Positions 44,335 through 52,518 of a DNA stretch of 64,000 bases are shown in pieces. Numbering within the stretch: position 1 is the first letter of the stretch; each line of letters opens with the position of its first letter. Position numbers and translations under genes: made by a program. The notes below the pieces were generated by a model. It was given only the letters and a program-made list of their open reading frames with translations. It made no database searches and had not been told where the DNA came from. The DNA lies in contig NZ_BKZV01000005.1 of assembly GCF_008974285.1 (NCBI RefSeq), positions 124,001 to 188,000 on the forward strand, given 5' to 3'. The DNA is from Thermogemmatispora aurantia (GTDB taxonomy: Bacteria > Chloroflexota > Ktedonobacteria > Ktedonobacterales > Ktedonobacteraceae).

Positions 44335-45499
44335 CTCGCCCGGTTCTATCCAGCTTGACTGTCCTGGTCAGTTGGCTGACTGGCTGGCTGGCTGACCGTC
44401 GGTGAGACTCTGACAAGAACCTGGCGCTGCGCTCGTGAGCTGTGGTTGACGGTCAGAAGAAAGCACGCCGCGCGCTGCCTGTCCGCATGCCAGGTAGGCG
44501 GACTGTTTCCTGCTCTGGCTTGCATCTGTGTGCCGCGCCGATGGTCGCTGTTGAAGAGGCGGTCGCTGGCGGAGACCCTCAGCGGCTTCTCGTGGTCCTG
44601 TAGATCAGTTGTCTATTCGGTCCCGCGTCGCGTTGGCCCGCGGTTGAGGGTCTCTTTGCCTTTGTTTTGTGGGCGCTGACTCAGTTTGCGCCTCTTACGC
44701 TTGCGCCGCTAACAACGCCAGGCTCCAGGCTGGACAGAGCTGGCCCTGACCTCGCCGCTTCCTGCTATGCTCTGGCATTGTGTGCGACTCTGACTCGGCT
44801 CTGCTCTGATGGCAGGCCAAGCTGGAGAAAGGAGGGATCTGTTACCCATGAAGCTGGTGCGATCTCTCCTCCTCCACCTCCTCCTCTCGTTCTTCTTCTT
44901 GGCCTCCCCTTCTTGCTCCTGACTCGGTCCCCCTTCACTCTATGCCTGGTGGGAAGAACTGCGCTGGGTGGATAGATATGTTATCATCTGGCACACAGGC
45001 CCGGCCCGGTAATGCGTTCTTGAGTCCACGGCTTTTCTTGCGTTTATATTTCTCAGAGGAGAGCATGCCATTTTGTGGATTCGGGGTGTCCTCTGCCTTC
45101 CTGGACTTGTTTACTGTGACACTGCTCTGAGAGTGGGTACAGTGGGAGAGGGCGCTATCGAAGAAAAGGACCAGCCGTGTGTGAGTAGCCTGCTGTCAGT
45201 GATCAGCTCGCTTGTCTCTCTGCCTATCTGCCTGTCGGCTGAGCTGATACCTTGCCTGATGCCTGGTCTGCTACTGATACCTTAACAGAGAGGCGTGTGG
45301 CAGAAGGCGTATAGCCAGGGCCCGAATCTGAGAGAAAGCAAGGGAGCAGGACAGCGACGGCTGTGCTGCGATGCTCTTTGTGAATTGTGAGAGGCCGGGC
45401 AGGAACGAGCAATGTGCTCCCTCCCCTGCGCGGGGCTAAGCTGGCTCGTGTTATCTCTCGCCTGACCTCTTTGAACCTACCACCAGGGAGGATTTGGTG
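44335..45499. other. Long intergenic region (1165 bp) with no confirmed gene
   Basis: This is the largest gap in the window. It begins with a short CTGG/GGCT microrepeat (~44376-44396) between weak complementary arms. It contains one Leu/Phe-rich small ORF (44848-44922). A second (45065-45130, 21 codons) has GAGGAGA upstream and a possible promoter TTGAGT-17-TTTATA at 45020-45048. No tmRNA, RNase P, SRP or 6S signature was recognised. Confidence 0.4.
44848..44922 (+). CDS. Possible 24-residue hydrophobic small protein
   Basis: ATG at 44848 has AAAGGAGGG nine nt upstream and encodes a basic start (MKLVR) followed by a Leu/Phe core and a Ser/Cys end, like an isolated signal peptide. The SD segment GGAGGGATC (44831-44839) can pair with GATCTCTCC just inside the ORF (one G-U), which would hide it. 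The coding DNA is a pyrimidine tract, which alone yields Leu, Ser and Phe codons, so this may be chance. Confidence 0.2.
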   Translation: MKLVRSLLLHLLLSFFFLASPSCS

Positions 45500-46492
45500 A
45501 TGATCTGTCCCCGTTGTCAAAGTCAAGTCGCCGATGGGGTCCGTTTCTGCGGTACCTGTGGAATGCCGCTACAGCCGGCGGGAAGAACGCCCGCACCGCC
45601 CGGCTCCCCTGTACCGCCGGGTGCACCAGGTGATCCCTATAGTGCTCCTCAAGGGGGATTTGTGCCTCCTAATCAGTACGAGGAGTATGGCAGCAGCCCC
45701 TTTGGCAATGCTGTACCACGAGCCGAGTTGCACAACCCGCGCGGCCCCCTTCAAGTAGCCGACATGAGCATTTCCATTGAGGGCGAGCTGGTTCCGGTCG
45801 TTGATATCATGCTCGGCAGCCAGATGCCCGTCTACTTCGAGCACCATATTCTGCTCTGGAAGCATCCTGGTGTTCAAATTGGCTTCAAGTCTCTCAAAGG
45901 GGCGGCCCGTCGCTTCTTTGCCGGCCTGCAGATTTTCCTGACTGAGGCTTATGGACCAGGCAATATTGCCTTCTCGCGGGACTCAGTGGGCCAGATTGTG
46001 GCGCTCCGCCTCCAGCCTGGTCAAACCGTCGAGGTGCGCGAGCATCAGTTTCTGGTCGCTACCGGCAATATTGAGTACGACTTTACCTTTGTTCAGGGGA
46101 TCTCCAATATCCTGTTTAGTCGTACAGGGTTCTTTATCGATCGTTTTACTGCTATTGGTAGTGAAGGTATCTTGTTGCTTCACGGATACGGCAATGTCTT
46201 CGAGAAGATGCTCGCACCAGGTGAGGCGCTGGATATCGAGCCGGGAGCCTGGCTTTGGAAAGATCCTTCGGTCCAGATGACCGTGACGACCGTGGCTGGC
46301 TCGCAGCGCGGCGGGGGCATTCTAGGGGCCATTGGCGGGTTTGTGGCGGGTGCCTCGATCACGCTCAATCGCTTCATTGGTCCGGGCCGGGTGGGAATTC
46401 AGTCCATGACATACCATCCACCGCAGTATGAGGGATCTCCCCAGGCTGGAGGCACCAGCAACTTTGGCGGTCTGGGCAGCCTCTTCAGCTAA
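45500..46492 (+). CDS. AIM24-family (DUF124) protein with N-terminal zinc ribbon
   Basis: The 330-residue protein starts with a zinc ribbon (Cys3, Cys6, Cys17, Cys20), then a Pro/Gly-rich linker to ~residue 80. The remaining ~230 residues are the AIM24/TIGR00266 beta-rich fold: LLWKHPGVQIGFKSL, ILLLHGYGNVFEKML, EPGAWLWKDPSVQM and a Gly-rich hydrophobic GGGILGAIGGFVAGAS. AIM24 relatives are of unknown biochemical function; the mitochondrial one affects inner-membrane organisation. Start at ATG 45500 uses GGGAGG upstream. A long-stem terminator follows. Confidence 0.85.
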   Translation: MICPRCQSQVADGVRFCGTCGMPLQPAGRTPAPPGSPVPPGAPGDPYSAPQGGFVPPNQYEEYGSSPFGNAVPRAELHNPRGPLQVADMSISIEGELVPVVDIMLGSQMPVYFEHHILLWKHPGVQIGFKSLKGAARRFFAGLQIFLTEAYGPGNIAFSRDSVGQIVALRLQPGQTVEVREHQFLVATGNIEYDFTFVQGISNILFSRTGFFIDRFTAIGSEGILLLHGYGNVFEKMLAPGEALDIEPGAWLWKDPSVQMTVTTVAGSQRGGGILGAIGGFVAGASITLNRFIGPGRVGIQSMTYHPPQYEGSPQAGGTSNFGGLGSLFS

Positions 46493-46528
46493 ACTGACCG
46501 GGCTGCCTGACTGAAGTGCGCGGCGCGA

Positions 46529-46665
46529 GAGTCGGGCCAGGGAGCTGCGCACCAGCAAGCCGGGCGGGGAAGGATAGATGGGCGGAGCAATGCCGGCTGC
46601 TGCTATCTCTTCCGATCACTGCTGAAGGCCTTCTTCCCTGGCCCGGCTCCCCCTTTCTTGTCTCG
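46529..46665 (+). terminator. Long-stem, long-loop terminator-like structure after the AIM24 gene
   Basis: CGGGCCAGGGA (46533-46543) pairs perfectly with TCCCTGGCCCG (46635-46645). GAG/CTC plus one G-U extend the stem to 15 pairs. The 91-nt loop holds a second stem of ten pairs, GGAAGGATAG with CTATC-T-CTTCC. The tail is CCCCTTTCTTGTCTC. It lies between convergent genes and may be a terminator or a small structured RNA. Confidence 0.5.
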
Positions 46666-46744
46666 TCTGCCTCAGAGCAGCCTCCTGCCGATCTCTCTGC
46701 TTCTGTGTTATCTCCTCTCTTGAGCGTCTGTGGCACCTTCAGAA

Positions 46745-47398
46745 CTAGGAGCTTGCTCGTCCCTGGTCCTTATCGCGGCTCATGCGCAGTACCTTGAGCA
46801 TGTATTGCTCCGAGTTCAGATAGTAGGGGTTGCGTTTGATATATTTCCCGACCACGGAGATAGGATGCAGCTTGAGCAGCTCGGCCACCAGGCCGGGCAT
46901 CAGCTTGTTATGGTCATAGTGCATCAGGGCGATAATGGGCGCATTCTGGAAAGTGAAAACGGCGTCAGAGGCTGCTTCATACTTGAGGATCTGCTCCGGG
47001 GTCGCCGCGTCGCTGGTGAGCCAGCTCATGTCAATTGAGATGCGTACAGCCTTCCAGCCTTCGCGCAGCGCCTGGGCGATAAAAGTCTGGTGAGAGGAGA
47101 GCAGGAAATAGGGATCAAAGCGGGAGCCATTGGCGAGGAAGCTCTCCCGCTCCTCATGCAAGACCAGTTGTCCGCTGGCGAGCGCGGCATTGACATCGAT
47201 GTTCAGACTGGCTAATTCCTCTCGCAGCTCCTGAACCTGGGCGGGCGCGGCGGCGAAGAGGCACTTTTCCGAGGCCGTCAGACCGACTCGGAGGAGGCGC
47301 GCCGTCACACCAGGAATCTCCGACACTTTGCGGTAGAGCTGGCAAATGTGCGAGCCGGGAGGAATGCGCTCAGATTTGCCCTCAACACTAAGATCCAT
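46745..47398 (-). CDS. MEDS-domain (DcmR-type sensory) protein
   Basis: The 217-residue protein starts at the ATG at 47398 (GGAGG five nt upstream). It is a stand-alone MEDS domain, the sensory module first seen in DcmR and methanogen regulators. It opens PPGSHICQLYRKVSEIPGV and contains GLTASEKCLFAAAP, WKAVRISIDMSWLT and a late APIIALMHYDHNKL. No DNA-binding domain is attached. Ligand is unknown; the family occurs in systems sensing C1 or halogenated compounds or controlling anti-sigma networks. It overlaps the small membrane protein gene by 11 bp and is the last gene of the NUDIX operon. Confidence 0.8.
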   Translation of the reverse strand: MDLSVEGKSERIPPGSHICQLYRKVSEIPGVTARLLRVGLTASEKCLFAAAPAQVQELREELASLNIDVNAALASGQLVLHEERESFLANGSRFDPYFLLSSHQTFIAQALREGWKAVRISIDMSWLTSDAATPEQILKYEAASDAVFTFQNAPIIALMHYDHNKLMPGLVAELLKLHPISVVGKYIKRNPYYLNSEQYMLKVLRMSRDKDQGRASS

Positions 47399-47753
47399 AC
47401 CTACCTCCACGGCCTTCTTCTGCTGTCTGGCGTCTCTGACTTAAACGAGCCTGCCGCTCCTGGCGAAGCTGTGCGGCTCGATTATTCGTGGCGATGACGA
47501 CCAGGCTTAAGAGGCCGAAGACCATCACACCTGATAAGAACGTAATGAGTACCAGTAGAACGATATGCTGCGGAGAGAAACCGAGGAGCAGGGACAGGAC
47601 GAGCGTCAGCAGCGTCATGGACACGGGGACAACCAGTGCCCAGGCGATGATGATGCGCAGGCTCTGTTTGATCGTCAGCGCCTCTCCGCCGCTGTAGGGG
47701 AAGAAGATCCGCCGAAACAGGGAATAGCGCACGTGCTCTTGTTGCTGTTGCAT
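47388..47753 (-). CDS. Small membrane protein with two transmembrane helices
   Basis: The 121-residue protein has two hydrophobic segments (~32-56 and ~62-88). A Gln-rich N-terminus precedes them and a basic, Arg/Gln-rich C-terminal tail follows (QLRQERQARLSQRRQ). No named family was recognised. It sits four nt after the NUDIX stop and overlaps the MEDS gene, so the three genes are surely co-translated. It could anchor or signal for the MEDS protein (inference). Confidence 0.7.
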   Translation of the reverse strand: MQQQQEHVRYSLFRRIFFPYSGGEALTIKQSLRIIIAWALVVPVSMTLLTLVLSLLLGFSPQHIVLLVLITFLSGVMVFGLLSLVVIATNNRAAQLRQERQARLSQRRQTAEEGRGGRYGS

Positions 47754-47757
47754 AGGG

Positions 47758-48441
47758 CTAACAAGATCCTTCCTGCCGGTGCCGCTGTTGTAGCCAGCGT
47801 TGCAGAATAGCCTCCGCCTGGTAGAGAATATTGACCTCGTTCTGGTACGTCAGGAGACGGCAGGCCTCACCCAGGGAGAACCAGCCCACCCGGTCGTACT
47901 CGTGATCGTGCAGCGTGATATCGCCACCAATGGCCTCTAGCAGGAAATGACGTACCTGCTTATGATAGCGGATATGGTCGCGCACAAAGCGATACGAGAT
48001 CGTGCCGATGTAGGCGATCAGGCGCACTTGCAGGCCCGTCTCCTCCTGCACTTCGCGCAAAGCTACCTGCTCGATCGTCTCGCCGGCGTGCGGCGTCCCT
48101 TTCGGCAGGACCCAGATCCCCGGGTGGCTACGACCAACGAGGGCCACTTCAATACTCATGCCTTCGCTCCCAACCAGCCCCCTGAAATTGCGTACCGCTT
48201 TCCCCTGAACGGATCGCTGTCTGGCGTAGTGCTGTTGTTGCTGCTGTAGCTGCTGCTGCCTTTGAGCTAGCGGGGCTGGTGCAGGAACCAGGCGGAAGAC
48301 CACGCCTCCGGCTGAGTACGCGCGCAGCGTACGATGGTGCTGATAGCGGTCCCAGCCCCGAGCTGTTTCCTCTCTATGCCATCGCAACTTCGCCCCACTC
48401 CTCCTTACTGCGAATACTGCTGCTGACTGTCGCGTGCGCAT
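47758..48441 (-). CDS. NUDIX hydrolase with Gln-rich insert
   Basis: The 227-residue protein has a complete NUDIX box at 115-137 (G-x5-E-x7-REVQEETGL), so it should hydrolyse a nucleoside diphosphate linked to X, with Mg2+. The domain starts at AYSAGGVVFR (~41); a poly-Gln insert (60-72) and linker split its first strands. The N-terminal ~35 residues look unconserved. ATG at 48441 lacks a good SD; TTG at 48387 lies 12 nt after AGGAGG and is an alternative start. It heads a NUDIX/membrane/MEDS operon behind an attenuator-like leader. Confidence 0.85.
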   Translation of the reverse strand: MRTRQSAAVFAVRRSGAKLRWHREETARGWDRYQHHRTLRAYSAGGVVFRLVPAPAPLAQRQQQLQQQQQHYARQRSVQGKAVRNFRGLVGSEGMSIEVALVGRSHPGIWVLPKGTPHAGETIEQVALREVQEETGLQVRLIAYIGTISYRFVRDHIRYHKQVRHFLLEAIGGDITLHDHEYDRVGWFSLGEACRLLTYQNEVNILYQAEAILQRWLQQRHRQEGSC

Positions 48442-48459
48442 CCTGGCCAGCTAGCCAGC

Positions 48460-48496
48460 AACAAAAGAATTGGGCGCGACCTGAGAGAGTCGCGCC
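48460..48496 (-). terminator. Intrinsic terminator in the NUDIX operon leader (attenuator candidate)
   Basis: On the minus strand GGCGCGAC (48496-48489), loop TCTCTCAG, GTCGCGCC (48480-48473), then CAATTCTTTTGTT. It lies between a near-consensus promoter and the first gene. It could also end the upstream UroD transcript. Confidence 0.7.
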
Positions 48497-48526
48497 GCGT
48501 ACTGATACCTGCCAGAGCATTGACGC

Positions 48527-48568
48527 AGCGCGAAACCTCTTCCTGTAAAGGGAACAGGTTGCGCCGCT
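48527..48568 (-). promoter_or_regulatory. Leader hairpin competing with the NUDIX terminator
   Basis: On the minus strand AGCGGCGCAACC (48568-48557) pairs with GGTTTCGCGCT (48537-48527), with one bulge and one mismatch. The alternative inner hairpin is CCTGT/ACAGG. Its TCGCGC (48533-48528) is exactly complementary to GCGCGA of the terminator's 5' arm, so the two structures exclude each other. Confidence 0.5.
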
Positions 48569-48580
48569 CCTTATCGTGGC

Positions 48581-48609
48581 AGTATAGCGAATGCCTTGAC
48601 ATGTGTCAA
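48581..48609 (-). promoter_or_regulatory. Consensus-like promoter of the NUDIX operon
   Basis: On the minus strand TTGACA (48609-48604), 17-bp spacer, TATACT (48586-48581). The -35 lies inside the perfect inverted repeat CTTGACA-TG-TGTCAAG (48595-48610), a possible operator. It overlaps the stop codon of the UroD-family gene. The start is near 48574. Confidence 0.75.
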
Positions 48610-49607
48610 GACAGCATCCGTCGGACAGCCTCCAAATTTCCGGAAGGTACATCGGGGGGAACAGCGCAGCCTGGAGCCAGGATAAAGTGCTCGCCGTTGG
48701 TCAGCTCCAGAGCGTGTTGTACCTCCTCTTGCACTTGATCGGGGGTACCGGTGCGCAGGACAGTCTTTTCACTGATGCCGCCCATCACTGCTTTACCCGA
48801 GCGGCGTTTCCCCTCACGCAGGTCGGGATTCCCCTCCAGGGTGGCGGCCCAGCTAATCGCGTGGACGGGGTAGTTCGCCAGCAGGTCAAAGTAGATGCGA
48901 GGGCCACAGTTGTGTAGAATCGTAAACTTGCTGCGTCCCTTGATGGCATCCAGGAATTCCAGATCATACTGCTCACCAAACTCGCGGTACTGGTCCTGGG
49001 TGAGTAAACCCTCACGAGCCCAACCATTGGTGGCGTAGAAGATGCCACTGGCGCCCTCTTCCATACAAGCGATGGCAAAGGTGGTAAAGGTTTCCAGGAT
49101 AGTCCGCAGGCCGGTATGAAGGGCCTTGCGATCTTCACGCATGCTATGCAATACCGCCTCGGTGCTGTTGCCGGCCAGATACTTGGCCACGCCCAGTGGG
49201 CAGAAAATCGTCTGTACAAAGTAGGCATCGTTCCCGAGATGGTATTTAATGAGCTGCAAGGCACGCAGCTGCTCAGCTAAGGCTCCCTGCGTCGGCTCCA
49301 GCGGACGCAGCCGCTTCCAGTCTGCGGTACTTTTGATAGGAGTATCCTCGAAGACCGGCGGCTTGTATTTGTCGCCAGAGGGACGCACGCGGACCTTCCA
49401 GCCTTCGACGTGGTAGGAGGCACGCGGATTCACCTTCAGGAAGTCCCAGTCGTAGCGCGTGAAGTTCTCAATCATCGCCTCCACAAATGTCTGCACGTTC
49501 CATTCGCGCTCGTAGTCATGCCCCCACATACTCACCGGTACACGATCGACCGGCTTACCGCGCAAGGCGGCGTCAACACGTTCCTTCTTATTCAAGGTCT
49601 TTCCCAT
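48606..49607 (-). CDS. Uroporphyrinogen decarboxylase (URO-D) superfamily protein, probably a methyltransferase-type member
   Basis: The 333-residue protein spans the URO-D barrel: RVDAALRGKPVDRVPVSMWGH at the start, DWDFLKVNPRASY, EEGASGIFYATNG, FTILHNCGPRIYF and GGISEKTVLRTGTPDQVQEEV. HILAPGC-type ends (EHFILAPGCAVPPDVPSGN) are typical of the family. The RxPxWxMRQAGRY motif that binds the substrate in true HemE is replaced, so heme synthesis is unlikely. The closest known roles are MtaA/CmuA-like methyltransferases, which move methyl groups to or from corrinoids or thiols. The substrate is unknown. Confidence 0.8.
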   Translation of the reverse strand: MGKTLNKKERVDAALRGKPVDRVPVSMWGHDYEREWNVQTFVEAMIENFTRYDWDFLKVNPRASYHVEGWKVRVRPSGDKYKPPVFEDTPIKSTADWKRLRPLEPTQGALAEQLRALQLIKYHLGNDAYFVQTIFCPLGVAKYLAGNSTEAVLHSMREDRKALHTGLRTILETFTTFAIACMEEGASGIFYATNGWAREGLLTQDQYREFGEQYDLEFLDAIKGRSKFTILHNCGPRIYFDLLANYPVHAISWAATLEGNPDLREGKRRSGKAVMGGISEKTVLRTGTPDQVQEEVQHALELTNGEHFILAPGCAVPPDVPSGNLEAVRRMLS

Positions 49608-49780
49608 CCCCTCTAGACAAGATCACTAACTTGGATATAAACCATGCCTACAGACAGACAGTTCTGGATAGGCAGCGCAGCGGCTTGTACGCTACCCATG
49701 CGTTCCATTCACTGCCGAGCGAGTCGTAGTGCGGTGCACGGGCCATAACCACAGGGCTGCGCAGCGGCCACGCTGCTGGC

Positions 49781-51790
49781 TTATAGCCCCAGCCGGGCCG
49801 TCAGCTGATAGCGGACTGGGAGCGAAGTGGCAACTGCCCAGGCGGAGATGACCAGAACGACCCGGCTGACCTTCCTGCCAAAGTCCGGGATGGTCACACT
49901 GGCCTGACCACTGGCTAGGTCAACTGGGAAACGGCGAACGCTGAAGTCCTGGCCCTCATAGACCAGGGCCTGCACACTATAGTGTTCCGGTAGAACGTTT
50001 GCCGAGCGGATAAAGCCGTGGCTGACCCAGCCGTTGTCATTGACCAGGTTATCCTCGAAGTGCAGCTCTGGGATACGTATCCAGGCTAGGGCAAAGCCCT
50101 GGCGATTAACCGCATCATCGGTGACCTCCTCAAAGCGCAACTGGATACGCTGGCCGGCGTAGGGGGTCAGGTCGACCTGCTCCTCGACCCATTGTGGACT
50201 GCTTCCGCCGCTGGTTCCGGTGTAGCCGTAACCCCAGTTTCCCCCATTGGGGTTACTGGCCGTTGTGTAGCGTCCGGGCAACGTTGTCCAGTTGATGCCG
50301 TCGGTCGAGGCTTCTACAAAGGCATAATCGTAGTCACGTTCCAGATCAAACCAGGCGGCAAATTGCAGGGTGACGTGCTTGCCTTTGAGTGTGCTCAGGT
50401 CGAAGGAGCGAGTCAGGGTACTATCCATATTATCATATCGATTGCCCCACCACTCATAGTGTGAATGGTAGGGCGTGTTCGCGATAATGGGAGTTGTGGG
50501 TGTGCCGTTAAAGGTCAGGGTCAGGGTGCCTGTCTGCCCTGCCGGCTCGAAGGTGTAGTACTCTGCTGCGTACTGATGAATGCTGTTGAGCATGGTAAAG
50601 GGATAGCTGCTGACTTGCTGCGACGGCACGGGGGTTCCGACCTGGATGGTGGCATAGCCGTAGTCTCCCTTGTCGATGCTATAGTCCTGAACGACATTGG
50701 CGAGATACCACTTATTTACTACGTCATCGAAACGGTCCTTATAACCATGACGGGCGAGGACATGGTCAAAGCTGAGGGGAGGATCAGCGGGGTCGCTCAG
50801 CAGCTCTTTGAGAATGGGGTAGCCACCATAGTGCTCGGCGAAGTAGGCCAGGAAGAGGTAGGCTGCTCCATAGTGGTCTAAGACCGCTGGCATATCGTCG
50901 CTCCAGTCGGTGAGTTGCGTATTGGGATGAGAGAGAAAAGCGCCGTCGGCGCCGTCTACGGGGAAGCCGTTGATGTGTTGAGCCAGCAAGGACATTCCTT
51001 CATTGATCCACGCTGGATCGCTGGGATGGAGATGCCAGTGAATCATGTGCTGAAATTCGTGGGCCAGGGTACTGTTGTAATCAGCTGTCCCCGGCAGCAT
51101 GGTATCGAGGTCGATGTAGATCATCTCGCGCTCATTGCTGTAGGGATTGATGGCCGTTGGGTACTCGTCGGCGGATGAAAAGTAGCCGCCGACACCGTTG
51201 CCCAGGCCCGCGGCGTTCAGGATGGTCAGGTGCACATCATCGTCGATGCCTGGCTGCCACTCGCTGCCAAAGATGGCGTGCTCGCTGGGATAGATGCGCT
51301 CTTCGAAGAGGTCGGCGGAACTTTTAAGGGCTGTCAGACTGGCGCTTTGGTCGTCCTCGACGTACATGTACACATGAGGAGTGAGGTAGAGCAGCCGGGC
51401 CCGAATGCGTTGATAGCGGTGCGTGTCCAGATTGAGAAGCCAGAACTGGTCTTCCTGGCCAAGGTGCGCGTTGAGCGGTGTGCTGCGCCCGTGCTGCGAC
51501 AGTGGCTGCGGGCTGTGCAGCTTGAGACGCTGCGCCAGGCTGTAGAGATCACGCGGCGGGTGAGCTGCCGTTGTAAGCAAGTGCTCGGCTTGCAGGAGCG
51601 CTGACAGGTTCTGGGGCGTCGGCGACGGCTTCAGACCGACGGTGACGTCGCCGGACGCCGGTGTCTTGACTGCGGCGGCATTGCCAAAGGGAACACAGGC
51701 GCTCGCTGTAACCGCTAGCGTAAGTAGCAGAGTCAGTAAGCCCAGCCATTCGCGAAGAAGCAAGAGACTACCCCGAACCCGTTTGCACAT
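49781..51790 (-). CDS. Secreted or lipid-anchored zinc metalloprotease with C-terminal beta-sandwich region
   Basis: The 669-residue protein has a signal peptide ending at ASAC (possible lipobox, Cys32). The catalytic motif is HEFQHMIHW, giving His244, Glu245 and His248, with WINEGMS (Glu264) as the likely third zinc ligand, a gluzincin arrangement. The C-terminal ~300 residues look like immune-inhibitor-A-type beta-sandwich modules, with FAAWFDLERDYDYAFVEAST and YAGQRIQLRFEEVTDD. M6/InhA-like proteases degrade extracellular proteins. The response regulator gene ends six nt upstream and its kinase lies beyond, so expression is probably controlled by that pair. Confidence 0.85.
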   Translation of the reverse strand: MCKRVRGSLLLLREWLGLLTLLLTLAVTASACVPFGNAAAVKTPASGDVTVGLKPSPTPQNLSALLQAEHLLTTAAHPPRDLYSLAQRLKLHSPQPLSQHGRSTPLNAHLGQEDQFWLLNLDTHRYQRIRARLLYLTPHVYMYVEDDQSASLTALKSSADLFEERIYPSEHAIFGSEWQPGIDDDVHLTILNAAGLGNGVGGYFSSADEYPTAINPYSNEREMIYIDLDTMLPGTADYNSTLAHEFQHMIHWHLHPSDPAWINEGMSLLAQHINGFPVDGADGAFLSHPNTQLTDWSDDMPAVLDHYGAAYLFLAYFAEHYGGYPILKELLSDPADPPLSFDHVLARHGYKDRFDDVVNKWYLANVVQDYSIDKGDYGYATIQVGTPVPSQQVSSYPFTMLNSIHQYAAEYYTFEPAGQTGTLTLTFNGTPTTPIIANTPYHSHYEWWGNRYDNMDSTLTRSFDLSTLKGKHVTLQFAAWFDLERDYDYAFVEASTDGINWTTLPGRYTTASNPNGGNWGYGYTGTSGGSSPQWVEEQVDLTPYAGQRIQLRFEEVTDDAVNRQGFALAWIRIPELHFEDNLVNDNGWVSHGFIRSANVLPEHYSVQALVYEGQDFSVRRFPVDLASGQASVTIPDFGRKVSRVVLVISAWAVATSLPVRYQLTARLGL

Positions 51791-51796
51791 GGTCGC

Positions 51797-52516
51797 TTAG
51801 CCCTCCAGTTCCTTGAAGCGATAGCCGACGCCCCGCTCCGTCAAGATGTATTGGGGGTGAGCAGGGTCTTTCTCGATCTTCTGCCGCAGATAGGTAATGT
51901 AAAGCCGAAGATAGTGAGCCTCGTCTCGGTATTCACGCCCCCAGACTTTGGAGAGCAGCGTCTCATGGGTGAGAAGGCGCCCGGCGTTGTTGACGAGATG
52001 GTAGAGCAGACGGTATTCGGTAGGACGCAGGGTGACCTTCTGGCCACGGACAATCACCTCGCGCCTGGCAAAGTCGATCTTGAGGTCCTTGTCGACAACA
52101 ATTTCGGTCTTGCGCGCCGGCGGCGGCATGAATGCACGGCGCAACAAGGCCCGGATGCGCGAGAGCAGCTCGCGTGGACTGAAGGGCTTGGCGATATAGT
52201 CATCGGCTCCCAGGTCCAGGCCGCGGATGCGGTCGTGTTCGTCCTGGCGCACTGTCAGCATGATCACCGGAACGGTCGAGACCTCGCGGATCTGGCGCAG
52301 AGTCTCAAAGCCATCCATGTCTGGCATCATGACATCAAGAACAATGAGGTCAGGCAGGTTTTCGCGCAGTTGCTCCAGGGCCTCCTCTCCACTACTTGCC
52401 TCCAACACGTGATAGTGCTCTAACTCTAGATTCATACGCACAAGATCGCGGATACGTGGCTCATCGTCAACAATGAGAATGGTGATATCACGATGATCGA
52501 AATTTTCCTTCTCCAT
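51797..52516 (-). CDS. OmpR/PhoB-family response regulator, linked to metalloprotease
   Basis: The 239-residue regulator has a receiver domain with VDDE, phospho-acceptor Asp61 ([11 protein letters not shown]) and [12 protein letters not shown] winged-helix domain ends [14 protein letters not shown]. Its closest relatives by style are KdpE-like regulators. It begins two nt after the kinase gene and is followed six nt later by the metalloprotease. Phosphorylation by the upstream kinase is inferred from order. Confidence 0.93.
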   Translation of the reverse strand: MEKENFDHRDITILIVDDEPRIRDLVRMNLELEHYHVLEASSGEEALEQLRENLPDLIVLDVMMPDMDGFETLRQIREVSTVPVIMLTVRQDEHDRIRGLDLGADDYIAKPFSPRELLSRIRALLRRAFMPPPARKTEIVVDKDLKIDFARREVIVRGQKVTLRPTEYRLLYHLVNNAGRLLTHETLLSKVWGREYRDEAHYLRLYITYLRQKIEKDPAHPQYILTERGVGYRFKELEG

Positions 52517-52518
52517 AT

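Noticed and set aside
44376-44396. CTGG/GGCT tetranucleotide microrepeat
   Set aside because: Only about four imperfect units, too short to be a meaningful satellite or CRISPR-like array.
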